Positions 47,898-58,800 of a DNA stretch of 64,000 bases are shown one piece after another. Position numbers and translations under genes: made by a program. The notes under the pieces are model-generated. The model was not told where the DNA came from, ran no database searches, and saw only the letters and a program-made list of their open reading frames with translations. Position 1 is the first letter of the stretch. Every line of letters starts with the position of its first letter. Origin of the DNA: Pseudomonas anguilliseptica (GTDB taxonomy: Bacteria > Pseudomonadota > Gammaproteobacteria > Pseudomonadales > Pseudomonadaceae); contig NZ_FNSC01000001.1 in assembly GCF_900105355.1 (NCBI RefSeq), positions 2,356,001 through 2,420,000 of the forward strand, written 5' to 3'.

Positions 47898-48108
47898 GAG
47901 CCTGTTGAAGATCTCGCGAGCTAGAGCCATGCAAGGCGCTACGTTAGTAACAGCCTCCGGCTGGTCAAACAGGTGAGGACGCGGTGTGTACTTTAGTACA
48001 TGAGCATTACTCGTTTCACTCGCCTTTCGGGTCGCGCTAAAACGCGTTAGCCGCAAGCGGCTTGCCGAACCTGTTTTCAACGCAGCAGGGCCGACGCGCA
48101 GCAGATCG
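47898..48108. repeat. ~200-bp dispersed intergenic repeat, copy 3
   Basis: About 211 bp, from GAGCCTGTTGAAGATCT to GCAGCAGATCGT, ending at the uspA stop codon. It shares long identical blocks with 33367-33563 and the terminal block with 1353-1394. The outer parts are imperfectly inverted relative to each other (GATCTCGCG near the left; GATCTGCTGCGCG when the right end is read on the other strand). It occupies the whole gap between the parA terminator and uspA. Confidence 0.78.
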
Positions 48109-48909
48109 TCAGCGGACGACGTAAATGTCGCAAGGCGCCTTGTGCAGGAAGTGCTGCGCCAGGCTGCCAAGCAGTGCTTGCGACAGTGCGCTGCGGCCGT
48201 GGCTGCCGAGTACCAGCAGTTCGGTGTTGGTGCTTTTCAGGCGTGCTTGCAGGCAGCGCAGGATGCCGCCTTGTTCCACCGAATGGGTCAAGGTCGGGCC
48301 TTTCTCCGGCAGGTTCTGCGCTTCATCTTCCAGCAACTGGTTGATCAGGGCTTTTTGCGTGGCCAGTTGCGCCTCGACCTGCTTGGGCGTGCCCTTGTCT
48401 GGCTCGAAGACGTGCAGGGCGTGCAGTTCGGCCGTTTCCGGCAGCAGGCGGTAGGCCTGGCCGAGGGCGCTGCAGGCGCAGAGCGAGAAGTCGATGGCCG
48501 CCAGTGCGCGCTGGTATGGCTTGAAATCGTTACGCGCCACCAGCAGCAGTGGCACCGGACAGTTGCGCGCAATGCGGTCGAGGCTGGTGCCGGAGAAAAA
48601 ATCGTGGCGCTGGTGATGGCCGCCGAGTACCAGCAGGTCGCAACCCAGCTCATTAAGCTGTTGCAGCACCACTTCCGAGGGATTGATGCCGGTGCGGATC
48701 AGCAGCTGACTGCCGGGCGGGGCGTATTGGGTCAGGCTGCGGTCCAGTGCCTGTTTGGCCTGCTCATGCTCTTGGCTGCTTTTGCTCGGGTCGAGCACAT
48801 GCAGGATGGTCAGTTTGGCGTTGAACTGCTTGGCCAGCTGGGTGGCGCGGCACAGCGCCATGTCGGCAGTGTCGCGCAGGTCGTGGGCAATAAGGATGTG
48901 ACTGGGCAT
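48109..48909 (-). CDS. Universal stress protein, tandem UspA domains
   Basis: The 266-residue product has two UspA domains. The first starts HILIAHDLRDTADMALCRA and has the ATP-type segment LLVLGGHHQRHDFFSGTSLDRI; the second starts RALAAIDFSLCACSAL and ends LLVLGSHGRSALSQALLGSLAQHFL. The G-x2-G-x9-G(S/T) pattern suggests nucleotide binding in both. ATG 48909 has AGGAG upstream at good spacing. A 7-bp inverted repeat at 48975-48994 lies upstream. Confidence 0.92.
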   Translation of the reverse strand: MPSHILIAHDLRDTADMALCRATQLAKQFNAKLTILHVLDPSKSSQEHEQAKQALDRSLTQYAPPGSQLLIRTGINPSEVVLQQLNELGCDLLVLGGHHQRHDFFSGTSLDRIARNCPVPLLLVARNDFKPYQRALAAIDFSLCACSALGQAYRLLPETAELHALHVFEPDKGTPKQVEAQLATQKALINQLLEDEAQNLPEKGPTLTHSVEQGGILRCLQARLKSTNTELLVLGSHGRSALSQALLGSLAQHFLHKAPCDIYVVR

Positions 48910-48974
48910 GGTCGGCGTTCTCCTGCCGATGCATGTCGGCACATTTATTGTGACCTCGAGTCATAGCTGGACTT

Positions 48975-48994
48975 TTGACCTAGGGCAAGGTCAA
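48975..48994. promoter_or_regulatory. Inverted repeat upstream of uspA, possible operator
   Basis: TTGACCT, 6-base gap, AGGTCAA: perfect 7-bp arms, with a further TGACCT half-site nearer the gene at about 48950. It resembles a dimeric regulator site. It is not an Anr/FNR box, whose arms are spaced by four bases. Confidence 0.35.
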
Positions 48995-48997
48995 GTG

Positions 48998-49441
48998 TCA
49001 GCGTGCGCGTAATTGATACAGGCCGCGACTCTCGACCACTACTTCACCACTCTCATCGGTCAGCTGCAACTGTAAAACATACTCGGCTTTGCCGAGTTCT
49101 GTTGCCTGCTTTTGCAGCTGCTGGATTTCTTCCGCTGCAAGGTGCGCCTCCACCCAGATATCACCGCTGGCGGGGCGACGAAAACGCAGGTTCATTTCCT
49201 TGACGATGGGGTAAAAGCGCTGCGCATCGAAGCTGGTGAGAAACAGCGCACCGCCGGGAATTTCCGCCAGAGTGAACAGCGCACCGGCATACATGCTGCC
49301 GATATGGTTCTGGTTACCCGCCAGCGGCATACGCAGACGTATGTGGCCAGCTTCCAGCACTTCGGCCTTGAGCCCGCTGCGCTGGACAAAGGCTATCTGT
49401 TCTTCGGTGAGCTGGCGTACCAGTTCGATAGGCATCGTCAT
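48998..49441 (-). CDS. Hotdog-fold thioesterase-like protein (YiiD C-terminal/DUF4442 type)
   Basis: The 147-residue product has LRMPLAGNQNHIGSMYAGALFTLAEIPGGALFL, typical of DUF4442/YiiD-C hotdog proteins in which the Asn-His-GS-Y region lies at the active site, then KEMNLRFRRPASGDIWVEAHL. Substrate unknown, presumably an acyl-CoA or acyl-ACP. The start may be ATG 49441 or 49435. Unrelated to the pigment operon, which has its own thioesterase. Confidence 0.82.
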   Translation of the reverse strand: MTMPIELVRQLTEEQIAFVQRSGLKAEVLEAGHIRLRMPLAGNQNHIGSMYAGALFTLAEIPGGALFLTSFDAQRFYPIVKEMNLRFRRPASGDIWVEAHLAAEEIQQLQKQATELGKAEYVLQLQLTDESGEVVVESRGLYQLRAR

Positions 49442-49535
49442 GCTTGGCTCCACACGTCTTGTTGTGCAGCCAGCCTAAAGGTTGGTCGTGAGCGCAGTAA
49501 TGACCGCAATGCCCATGCGTAATTGACCGATTCGC

Positions 49536-49970
49536 TCAAATGCCCTGCTGGCGCAACCAGCCAAGCAGTTGCGGCAGGGGCAGCGCGCCACTCTGCCGGG
49601 CGACTTCCACACCGCCCTTGAGCAGGATCAGCGTCGGGATCGAGCGAATGCCCATTTCTGCCGACAGCTGCGGGTTGGCTTCGCTGTCCAGCTGGGCCAG
49701 GCGGCAGTGGCCTTGTAGCTGCGCGGCGGCCTGCTCATAAATGGGGGCAAAGCTGCGGCACGGGCCGCACCAGCTGGCCCACACATCAATCAGCAGAGGC
49801 AGGTCGCCTTTGTTCTGCGCATCGAAGTTGGCCTGGGTCAGTTCGAAGGGTGTGCTGGGCAACACCTCCGATTTGCAACGGCCACAGCGCGGCGCATCGC
49901 CCAGGCGCTCGGCGGGAATGCGATTAAGGCCGTTGCACTTTGGGCAGGGGATCAGCAGGGGATTGGACAT
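49536..49970 (-). CDS. trxC: Thioredoxin 2 (zinc-binding thioredoxin TrxC)
   Basis: The 144-residue product has an N-terminal zinc module with two CxxC pairs (CPKC at 9-12 and CGRC about 20 residues later), then a thioredoxin domain with the redox motif WASWCGPCRSFAP and cis-proline in RSIPTLIL. This layout separates TrxC from TrxA. Its ribosome binding site (GGAG, 6 bases before ATG) lies in the right arm of an 11-bp hairpin at 49973-50009. Confidence 0.94.
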   Translation of the reverse strand: MSNPLLIPCPKCNGLNRIPAERLGDAPRCGRCKSEVLPSTPFELTQANFDAQNKGDLPLLIDVWASWCGPCRSFAPIYEQAAAQLQGHCRLAQLDSEANPQLSAEMGIRSIPTLILLKGGVEVARQSGALPLPQLLGWLRQQGI

Positions 49971-49972
49971 GG

Positions 49973-50009
49973 GCGACTCCAGAGGCGGTTATCCCTTATC
50001 TGGAGTCGC
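49973..50009 (-). promoter_or_regulatory. Hairpin covering the trxC ribosome binding site
   Basis: On the coding strand, GCGACTCCAGA, a 15-base loop, then TCTGGAGTCGC, followed by CC and the ATG. All 11 pairs match. The Shine-Dalgarno GGAG is within the right arm, so folding would hide it. There is no T run, so a terminator for metY is less likely although it lies between the two genes. Confidence 0.5.
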
Positions 50010-50030
50010 TTGCGTGGATATCAAGGGCGA

Positions 50031-51308
50031 TCAGCCCGCTGCGGCATCCAGCGCCTGGGCCAGGTCGGCGAGGATATCGTCGCTGTGCTCGATGCCGATC
50101 GACAGGCGCACCATGTCGCGCGGCACGCCGGCGCGCTCCAGTTCTTCGTCATTCAGCTGGCGGTGAGTGGTCGAGGCCGGGTGGCAGGCCAGGGATTTGG
50201 CATCGCCGATATTCACCAAACGAACCACTAACTGCAGCGCATCGATAAAGCGCGCGCCGGCTTCCTGACCGCCCTTGATGCCAAAGGACAGGATCGAGGC
50301 CGGTGTGCCGCCGCAGAAACGCTGCGCCAGGGCATGCTCGGGGTGATCGGGCAGGCCGGCGTATTTCACCCAGGCCACCTGCGGGTGGTTCTGCAGGTAA
50401 TGGGCGACCTTCAGCGCGTTCTCGCAGTGGCGCTCCATGCGCAGGGCCAGGGTTTCCAGGCCTTGCAGGATGAGGAAGGCATTGAACGGCGACAGCGCCG
50501 CGCCGGTGTTGCGCAGTGGCACCACGCGGCAGCGGCCGATAAAGGCGGCCGGGCCGAAGGCCTCGGTGTAGGTCACGCCGTGGTAGGACGGGTCGGGCGT
50601 GTTGAGCAATGGGAAGCGCGCTTTATTGTCAGCCCAGGGGAATTTTCCGGAGTCGACCACAATGCCGCCGATGCTGGTGCCGTGGCCGCCGATGTACTTG
50701 GTCAGCGAGTGCACGACGATGTCCGCGCCATGCTCGAACGGGCGGCAGAGAATCGGCGTAGCCACCGTGTTGTCGACAATCAGCGGCACGCCATGGCGGT
50801 GCGCGGCCGCAGCCAGGGCAGCGAGGTCGACGATATTGCCGGCCGGGTTGCCGATGGATTCGCAGAACACCGCTTTGGTTTTGTCGTCGATCAGCGCTTC
50901 CAGAGCGGCGATGTCGTCGTGGGCGGCGAAGCGGGTCTGGATGCCGAAGCGCGGCAGAGTGTGCGCCAGCGGGTTGTAGGTGCCGCCGTAGAGCTTGGCC
51001 ACCGAGACGATGTTGTCACCGGCTTCGGCCACGGTCTGGATCGCGTAGGTGATCGCCGCCATGCCCGAGGCCACGGCCAGCGCGCCGACGCCACCTTCCA
51101 GCGCAGCCACGCGCTCTTCGAGCACGGCGTTGGTCGGATTCATGATCCGTGAATAGATATTGCCGGCGACCTTCAGGTCGAACAGGTCGGCACCGTGCTG
51201 GGTATCGTCGAAGGCAAAGGAGCTGGTCTGGTAGATCGGGACCGCCACCGCCTTGGTGGTCGGGTCGGGGCTGTAGCCGGCGTGGATGGCCAGGGTTTCC
51301 AATTTCAT
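50031..51308 (-). CDS. metY: O-acetyl-L-homoserine sulfhydrylase (MetY)
   Basis: A PLP enzyme of the Cys/Met metabolism family that makes homocysteine from O-acetylhomoserine and sulfide. The 425-residue length fits MetY/CysD rather than shorter MetB or MetZ. The start [31 protein letters not shown] is conserved, and the PLP lysine lies in [18 protein letters not shown] 121-bp gap precedes it, holding a loose hairpin (AGGCCCG paired with CGGGCCT, 51360-51400) but no recognised riboswitch. Confidence 0.95.
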   Translation of the reverse strand: MKLETLAIHAGYSPDPTTKAVAVPIYQTSSFAFDDTQHGADLFDLKVAGNIYSRIMNPTNAVLEERVAALEGGVGALAVASGMAAITYAIQTVAEAGDNIVSVAKLYGGTYNPLAHTLPRFGIQTRFAAHDDIAALEALIDDKTKAVFCESIGNPAGNIVDLAALAAAAHRHGVPLIVDNTVATPILCRPFEHGADIVVHSLTKYIGGHGTSIGGIVVDSGKFPWADNKARFPLLNTPDPSYHGVTYTEAFGPAAFIGRCRVVPLRNTGAALSPFNAFLILQGLETLALRMERHCENALKVAHYLQNHPQVAWVKYAGLPDHPEHALAQRFCGGTPASILSFGIKGGQEAGARFIDALQLVVRLVNIGDAKSLACHPASTTHRQLNDEELERAGVPRDMVRLSIGIEHSDDILADLAQALDAAAG

Positions 51309-51429
51309 GCGCGCGTTCCTTCAGGGCAGATTGAAGGTTGGCAGCATGGAGAAAGCAGCAAGGCCCGGTCAATGCGCTGGAGCAATGAAACGGGCCTGGG
51401 TTAGATCGAAATATTCGCCGCTTATGCCG

Positions 51430-53232
51430 TCAAATAGGTATCAGTGGGAAGAACCAGGGGATTACAAAGCTGGCCACCACCCACAGCAGCAGATTGAGCG
51501 GGATGCCGACCTTCATAAAGTCGGTAAAGCGATAACCGCCGGCGTTGTAGACGAAGGTGTTGGTCTGATAACCGATGGGCGTGGCGAAGCTGGCGCTGGC
51601 GGCGAACATCACCGCGACCACAAAGGCGCGCGGGTCGACGCCCAGGTGCTGGGCCATGCCGATGGCAATCGGCGTGACCAGTACCGCCACCGCGTTGTTC
51701 GATAGCACTTCGGTGAGGATCGAGGTGAACAGGTAGATAAACGACAGCATCAGCAACGGGCCTGCCCAGGGCATCAGGCCCATGACATTGCTGACCATCA
51801 GGCTGACCAGGCCGACCTTGTCCATGGCGATGCTGATGGCCAGCATGCCGAAGATCAGGCTGAGGATCTTCCAGTCCACCGCCTTGTAGGCGTCCTCCAC
51901 GTCCAGGCAGCGGGTCGCCAGTACGGTGACCGCACCGATGATCGCCAGGCCTTCGATGGGCATTACGCCGAAGGCGGCCAGCAGCATCACGGCCAGAGTA
52001 GCGATGATCGCAATCGGTGCCTTGTCGCGGCGGAACGCGCGTTCCTGTACGGCGTTGAGGCTGATCAGCTCGCCGTTGTCGGCGAAACGCTTGATTTGCG
52101 TCGGCGTGCCTTCCACCAGCATCACGTCGCCGAACTGCAGTTCGAAGTCATCCAGGTTGCCCTGGATGTTCTCATCCTGGCGGTGCACGGCAAGCACGGC
52201 GATGCCATAGCGCGCGGTGAGGTCGAGGTCGCGCATCGGCCGATGGCTGTAGCGCGAGTTACGCCCGACGATGGCCTCGGCGAGGATCACGTCATGGCTG
52301 CTAATGGTTTCAAACGCATCGCTGCGGTTGAAGATCAGGTGACCACTTTCGCGCAGCTCCACCACATCCTTGACCTGACCGTGCAGCACCAGTTGGTCGC
52401 CCGCCACCAGCAGGGTGTCGTGGGCCGGTTCGGTGAGCTCCTGCTCGTCGCGGAAGATCTTCAGCACCTGCAGGCCGCTGCCGCCATTGAGGTTGGCTTC
52501 GTGCAGGGATTTGCCGATCACTGGCGAGTTCTGTGGCACCAGCAGCTCGGTCATAAAGGTGCGGTCGAGGTTCGGGCGCAGTTGCTTTGACAGGGTCTCG
52601 CGCTCGGGCAGCAGGTGGCGACCTATGGTCAGCAGATAGAGCATGCCCACCGTTGCCAGGATCAGCCCGGCACCGGTGATCTCAAACATGCCAAAGGGCT
52701 CAAGGCCCGCCTTGCGTGCCACGCCGTCGACCAGAATATTGGTCGAGGTACCGATCATGGTCAGGGTGCCGCCAAGGATGGTGGCGTAGGACAGCGGGAT
52801 CAGCAGTTTCGACGGTAGGGTGCCGGCGCGCCGCGCCAGGGAAATTGCCACTGGCGTGAGAATGGCCACCACCGGTGTGTTGTTGAGGAACGCCGAGATC
52901 ACCAGCGCGGTGATGGTCAAGCCGGTGAGCACGCGAATCGGGCTGGTACCGACCAGATTCCCCAGCCAGTTGCCGAGAGCGTCGATGCAGCCGGTGCGTT
53001 CCAGTGCGGCCGAGAGCACGAACATGCAGGCAATGGTCACGGGCGCCGAGTTGCTCAGCACGCTGAGCACTTCCGCAGGCGTCAGCAACTGAGTGATCAG
53101 CAGCGCCGCCACGGCAATGGCCGCAACAATGTCCGGGCTCCACTTCTCGCGCACAAAGGCGTACAGCACCCAGATCAGCAGGGCGCCGACAAACAGCAGG
53201 GGCAGAGGAAGAGAGTCCCAGAACATGAACAT
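51430..53232 (-). CDS. SLC13-family permease with central TrkA-C (RCK_C) domains
   Basis: The 600-residue product has about 11-12 membrane helices in two blocks, separated by two soluble RCK_C domains (residues about 210-380: LVPQNSPVIGKSLHEANL, DQLVLHGQVKDVVELRE, VILAEAIVGRNSRY, VMLVEGTPTQIKRF). Family signatures include TPVVAILTPVAISLARR and the C-terminal NNAVAVLVTPIAIGMAQ. Relatives move anions such as sulfate or dicarboxylates with sodium. Its position upstream of metY makes a sulfur-related substrate possible but unproven. Confidence 0.88.
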   Translation of the reverse strand: MFMFWDSLPLPLLFVGALLIWVLYAFVREKWSPDIVAAIAVAALLITQLLTPAEVLSVLSNSAPVTIACMFVLSAALERTGCIDALGNWLGNLVGTSPIRVLTGLTITALVISAFLNNTPVVAILTPVAISLARRAGTLPSKLLIPLSYATILGGTLTMIGTSTNILVDGVARKAGLEPFGMFEITGAGLILATVGMLYLLTIGRHLLPERETLSKQLRPNLDRTFMTELLVPQNSPVIGKSLHEANLNGGSGLQVLKIFRDEQELTEPAHDTLLVAGDQLVLHGQVKDVVELRESGHLIFNRSDAFETISSHDVILAEAIVGRNSRYSHRPMRDLDLTARYGIAVLAVHRQDENIQGNLDDFELQFGDVMLVEGTPTQIKRFADNGELISLNAVQERAFRRDKAPIAIIATLAVMLLAAFGVMPIEGLAIIGAVTVLATRCLDVEDAYKAVDWKILSLIFGMLAISIAMDKVGLVSLMVSNVMGLMPWAGPLLMLSFIYLFTSILTEVLSNNAVAVLVTPIAIGMAQHLGVDPRAFVVAVMFAASASFATPIGYQTNTFVYNAGGYRFTDFMKVGIPLNLLLWVVASFVIPWFFPLIPI

Positions 53233-53469
53233 CCTTAGCGTAAGCGGACGAGTCTCGTGTGAGGTATCGGGCGCGCGATGCAGACGTGGCGGCCACGCAA
53301 GGCGGAGAAGATAAGGGTTGCTGCTTAGAGAGTCTAAGAATGTTTGGAAAGGTTTATATGCCTTTTCGATTTAATAGATAAGGCTGTACCGGCCGCTCTA
53401 CCGCGCACTGTGCCTGTGCGTTGGCTCGGCCGCGGATTAGGCTCAAGGCTTTCGTGAACGGGAGGGCAT

Positions 53470-54168
53470 ATGCGTCAGTTAGGCATTCTGGGTGGCATGA
53501 GCTGGGAGTCGACGGCCAGCTATTACCGCTTGCTCAACCAGGGCGTGCGCGAACGCCTTGGCGGTTTGCATTCGGCGCCCTTGCTGCTGCATTCGCTGGA
53601 TTTTGCTGAAATCGCCGAACTGCAGCGGCGTGGCGATTGGCAGGCCGCTGGGCAGGTGCTGGCGCTGGCGGCTCAGGGGCTTGAGCGAGCAGGGGCATCG
53701 GCCCTGTTACTGGCCACCAACACCATGCACAAGGTTGCGCCGGCCATTGAAGCGGCGGTGCAGATACCGCTGCTGCATATCGGTGATGCGGTGGGTCAGG
53801 CCCTGCAGCACCAGGGTGTGCGCCGCGCGGCCCTGCTCGGCACGCGTTTTACCATGCAGGAGGCGTTCTACCGCCAGCGTCTGGCCGAGCGCTTCGCGAT
53901 TGAGGTGATCACTCCAGACGCGGCGCAGATGGCGGAAATTGATCGGGTGATCTTTGCCGAGCTGTGCCAGGGCCAGTTTCTGCCGCAGGCCCGGGACTTC
54001 TATCTGGACTGTTTGCGCACGCTGCAGGGGCAGGGGGCCGAGATGGCCATCCTGGGTTGCACCGAGATCGGTTTACTGCTCGATGGCCTGGACGCACCGG
54101 TGCCGCTGCTCGACAGCACCGAGCTGCATGTGGCCATGGGGCTGGAATGGATGTTGGGTGGTGTGTAG
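53470..54168 (+). CDS. Aspartate/glutamate racemase-family protein (YgeA-like)
   Basis: The 232-residue product is a two-domain cofactor-independent racemase closely resembling E. coli YgeA (LGILGGMSWESTASYYRLLNQG). The first catalytic position is Thr in ATNTMHKVAP and the second is Cys in ILGCTEIGLL, the Thr/Cys pair described for the L-Asp/Glu-specific enzyme of E. coli. A GGAGG ribosome binding site precedes ATG 53470. The stop codon lies inside the inverted repeat at 54165-54261. The 237-bp upstream gap to the divergent permease shows AT-rich patches but no clear promoter. Confidence 0.9.
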   Translation: MRQLGILGGMSWESTASYYRLLNQGVRERLGGLHSAPLLLHSLDFAEIAELQRRGDWQAAGQVLALAAQGLERAGASALLLATNTMHKVAPAIEAAVQIPLLHIGDAVGQALQHQGVRRAALLGTRFTMQEAFYRQRLAERFAIEVITPDAAQMAEIDRVIFAELCQGQFLPQARDFYLDCLRTLQGQGAEMAILGCTEIGLLLDGLDAPVPLLDSTELHVAMGLEWMLGGV

Positions 54169-54261
54169 GTTGGGTTGAGCTTGCGAAGCCCAACAGGGAG
54201 CGCGTAGCGCTGCGCCCGGCTATCGTTGGGCTTCGTCGCAGGCTCCTCAACCCAATCTACG
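54165..54261. repeat. Long inverted repeat, GTAGGTTGG family, copy 2
   Basis: GTAGGTTGGGTTGAGC...CGAAGCCCAAC pairs with GTTGGGCTTCG...CTCAACCCAATCTAC. Same family as 42525-42604. It includes the stop codon of the racemase gene. Confidence 0.8.
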
Positions 54262-54282
54262 ACGAACACCAGATACGGCAGT

Positions 54283-54355
54283 CCGTAGGGTGGATGGCGC
54301 TTTATCCATCCACCGCGGCAGTTGGTGGATGAAAAAGGCGTCATCCACCCTACGG
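54283..54355. repeat. Long inverted repeat, CCGTAGGGTGGAT family
   Basis: CCGTAGGGTGGATGGCGC pairs with GGCGTCATCCACCCTACGG, with an inner pair (TCCATCCACC and GGTGGATGA). It lies directly behind the previous repeat, between the converging racemase and selO genes, and may act as their shared 3' structure. A different family from the GTAGGTTGG repeats. Confidence 0.78.
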
Positions 54356-54361
54356 CTCTAT

Positions 54362-55897
<1,536 letters not shown>

Positions 55898-58800
55898 CTA
55901 CTGCGGGTCGATTGCAGGTGTCGGTGGTGGTACTTGTCCCTGCTGCGCATCGGCTGCCGCCGTGGCGGCCACCATTTGTCCGGTGGTCAGGTTGAGTTCC
56001 TGGCCGTGCAGGTTCTTGATCATCACCTCGACCTGGTTGAAGGCCATTTCCACGTTGTGCTCACGGAAGCTCAGGGCGATGCGCGTGAGGATTTCGTCGG
56101 TGGCGGCGTTGCGGTCACCCAGTTCGCGTACATGGAAGCGCAGCTCGTAGTCGAAGGTACTGGCGCTGATGGTCAGGAAGAACAGCAGCGGCGCTGGGTC
56201 GCGCAGTACCCGCGGATTTTCCTCGGCGGCCTGCATCATCAGCTTGCGTGCCAGCGGCAGGTCGGTTTCGTAGGCTACGCCGATCTTCACGATGACCCGG
56301 GTGACGGTGTCGTTGAGTGACCAGTTGATCAGCTGGTCGGTGACGAAGGTCTTGTTCGGCACGATGATTTCTTTGCGGTCGAAGTCGGTGATGGTGGTGG
56401 CGCGGATGCGAATTTTGCTGACCGTGCCGGACAGGTTACCGATGGTTACCACGTCGCCGATGCGCACTGGGCGCTCGAACAGGATGATCAGGCCAGAGAT
56501 AAAGTTGGCGAAGATTTCCTGCAAGCCGAAGCCCAGGCCCACCGAGAGCGCGGCCACCAGCCATTGCAGCTTGTCCCAGCTGACCCCGAGGGTCGACAGG
56601 GTGATGACAAACCCAATGCCGACAATCGCGTAGGAGAGCAGGGTGGTGGTGGCGTAGGCGCTGCCCTGAGCCAGCTTCAGCCTGGAGAGCACCAGCACCT
56701 CGAGCAAGCCAGGCAGGTTGCGGCCCAGTGCGACGGTGATGCCGATGATGATCAGTGCGCCGAGTACATCGCTGAGGCTAATGGGCACCAGAGTCGCGGC
56801 ATCGCCGGTACCGCTGCTGTACTCATACAGCGCAATGTTATCGAGGTAGGTGAACACCGAAATCAGGTCCGCCCAGACCCAGTACAGGCCGGCGATAAAG
56901 GTACCGAGCAGGGCCAGGCGAATCAGGCGCAGCGACTGCTGGTTGACCTGTTCGATATCCAGGGTCGGCTCCTCGACTACAGTTTCCGTGCCTTCGCCGC
57001 TGTCCTTGCTTTGTGCCTGGCGCTTGCTCATGGCCCGCTGGTAGGCGAGTCGGCGTGCCGCAACGCCCAGGCCGCGGACAAAAGTGGCTTCGATGATCAG
57101 CCAGATCACCAGCAGATACAGGGTGTTGATCAGGCGGTCGCTGAGTTTCAGTGCGGTGTAGTAGTAGCCGAAGCCGACCGCCACGATCAGTGCCAATGGC
57201 AGCAAGCTCAGGGCTATGCCGATCAGCATGCGGAAGGCCGAGGCATGTTCGCGGGCCGGGCCGGTGAGCAGCAGCTTGTGCAGCAGCCAGACCATCAGGG
57301 CGTAGCAACTCAGCACCACGGTTAGGCCGATCACGTCATCACCCAGGCCCGCCGGCTGGTGCTTGGCAATCGTCACTACAGCCACCAGCGCCATCACCAC
57401 CAGGCCCAGACGGCGCACTTGTTTGTGCAGGAACGCTACTTGCGAGCGACCCCAGCGGAAGTGCAGTTCGGCTACGCCGCCATCGGCGAGGATGCGGTAC
57501 AGGGTGTAGAACACCAGCCAGGCCTGGGCCATCTGGAACAGCGCCTCACCCAGGTTGGCGTTCTGTCCGCGGGCGTCCATCTGCAAGGCGAAGCCGCACA
57601 GTGCCAGGAATAGTGTGCCAGGCAGCGCCAGCAACACGTTGAGCATGATTGCCATCGGTGTGTGCAGTTGGCTGTCGCGTTTGAAGTGGCCGATGTCCTG
57701 GTGCAGCTCTGCGAGCTTGCGGTACAGATAACCCCGGCGCCACAGCAGCACCACTATCAGCAGCAGCAAGGGCAGGAACAGCGGCGGCCGCTCGGTCAGG
57801 CCAGCGCCCAGCTGGCGCAGGTTGGCGCCCCAGGGTAATTCGGCAATCTGCCGCTCGAGCAAGCGCGGTACGGACTTGAACCACTCCAGATCCAGCGGTT
57901 TGTTGCTGGGGATCCAGAACATCTGCTCATCGAGGGTGGCACGCAGGGTTTCGGCGGTGGTTTTCAGCTGCTTCTGATTCAGCTGCAGGGTAATCGACTC
58001 GTTGAGCAGGGCGTTCAGCTCACGGTTGAGACGGTCAATCAGCTCGCGGCGGGTGTCGATGAGCGCCAGCAGGTCGGTGCGCAGGGCCTGGCTGTTGGGC
58101 TCATTGGCCTGGGCACTGAGCAAGTTGTCGACATACACGCTGGGGTTGTTGATGGCTTCGCGCTGCTGGTTAAGCTCGAACTGGTACAGGCGCAGGTCGG
58201 CGATCTGGTCGGGCAGGGTGCTGTCGATCTTCAATATCGGCAGGGCTTGCTGCTGCTTATAGAGGATGCGCGAGAGCAGCAGACTGCCTTGCAGCACGCT
58301 GATCTGTTCTTCCAGGGCCTGATCGCTCTGGCTCAGGCTGTCGAGTTGCTGTTTGGTCTGCAGATTCAGGCGGGTCAGCTCATTGAGCCGGTCGGTGGCG
58401 CGCAGCAGGTAGTCGGAGAGCTTCAGGTTGATTGCGCTTTCCTGTGCCAGCAGGCTGTCGGTGCCGGCTTTTTCGACCTCACGGGACTGTTCGGCAAGGG
58501 TCTGCTCAGAAAGGTCGCGGCGCTTTTCATTGATCAGGTTCTGCTGGGCGAGCAGTTCCTGTTCAAGGCGTTTGATGCGTTCTTCCAGCAGGCTGCGGCG
58601 GCTGTTGCCGAGATCCTGCAGCAGGCTGTTGCCGGCCAGCTCCTGGCGGCGCAGCTGGGTTTGCGCATCGAGCTTGGCCAGTTCGGCATTCAGCTGATTA
58701 CGCCGCTCATTGCTCAGCGGTTTGCTGGCATCGCGGCCGCTTTTCAGGATGCTGTTGATTTCCTGGCTGCGGGTCTGGTTGCCGCTGATTTCTGCCTGGG

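Noticed and set aside
51309..51429. SAM-type riboswitch upstream of metY
   Set aside because: The 121-bp leader has only one loose hairpin and none of the conserved SAM-I or SAM-II core sequences I could look for.
53698..53740. Racemase seems to lack the first catalytic cysteine (ATNTMH)
   Set aside because: In the YgeA-type L-Asp/Glu racemases the first catalytic residue is Thr in TNTMH, paired with Cys in GCTEIG. Both are present here, so the site is probably intact.
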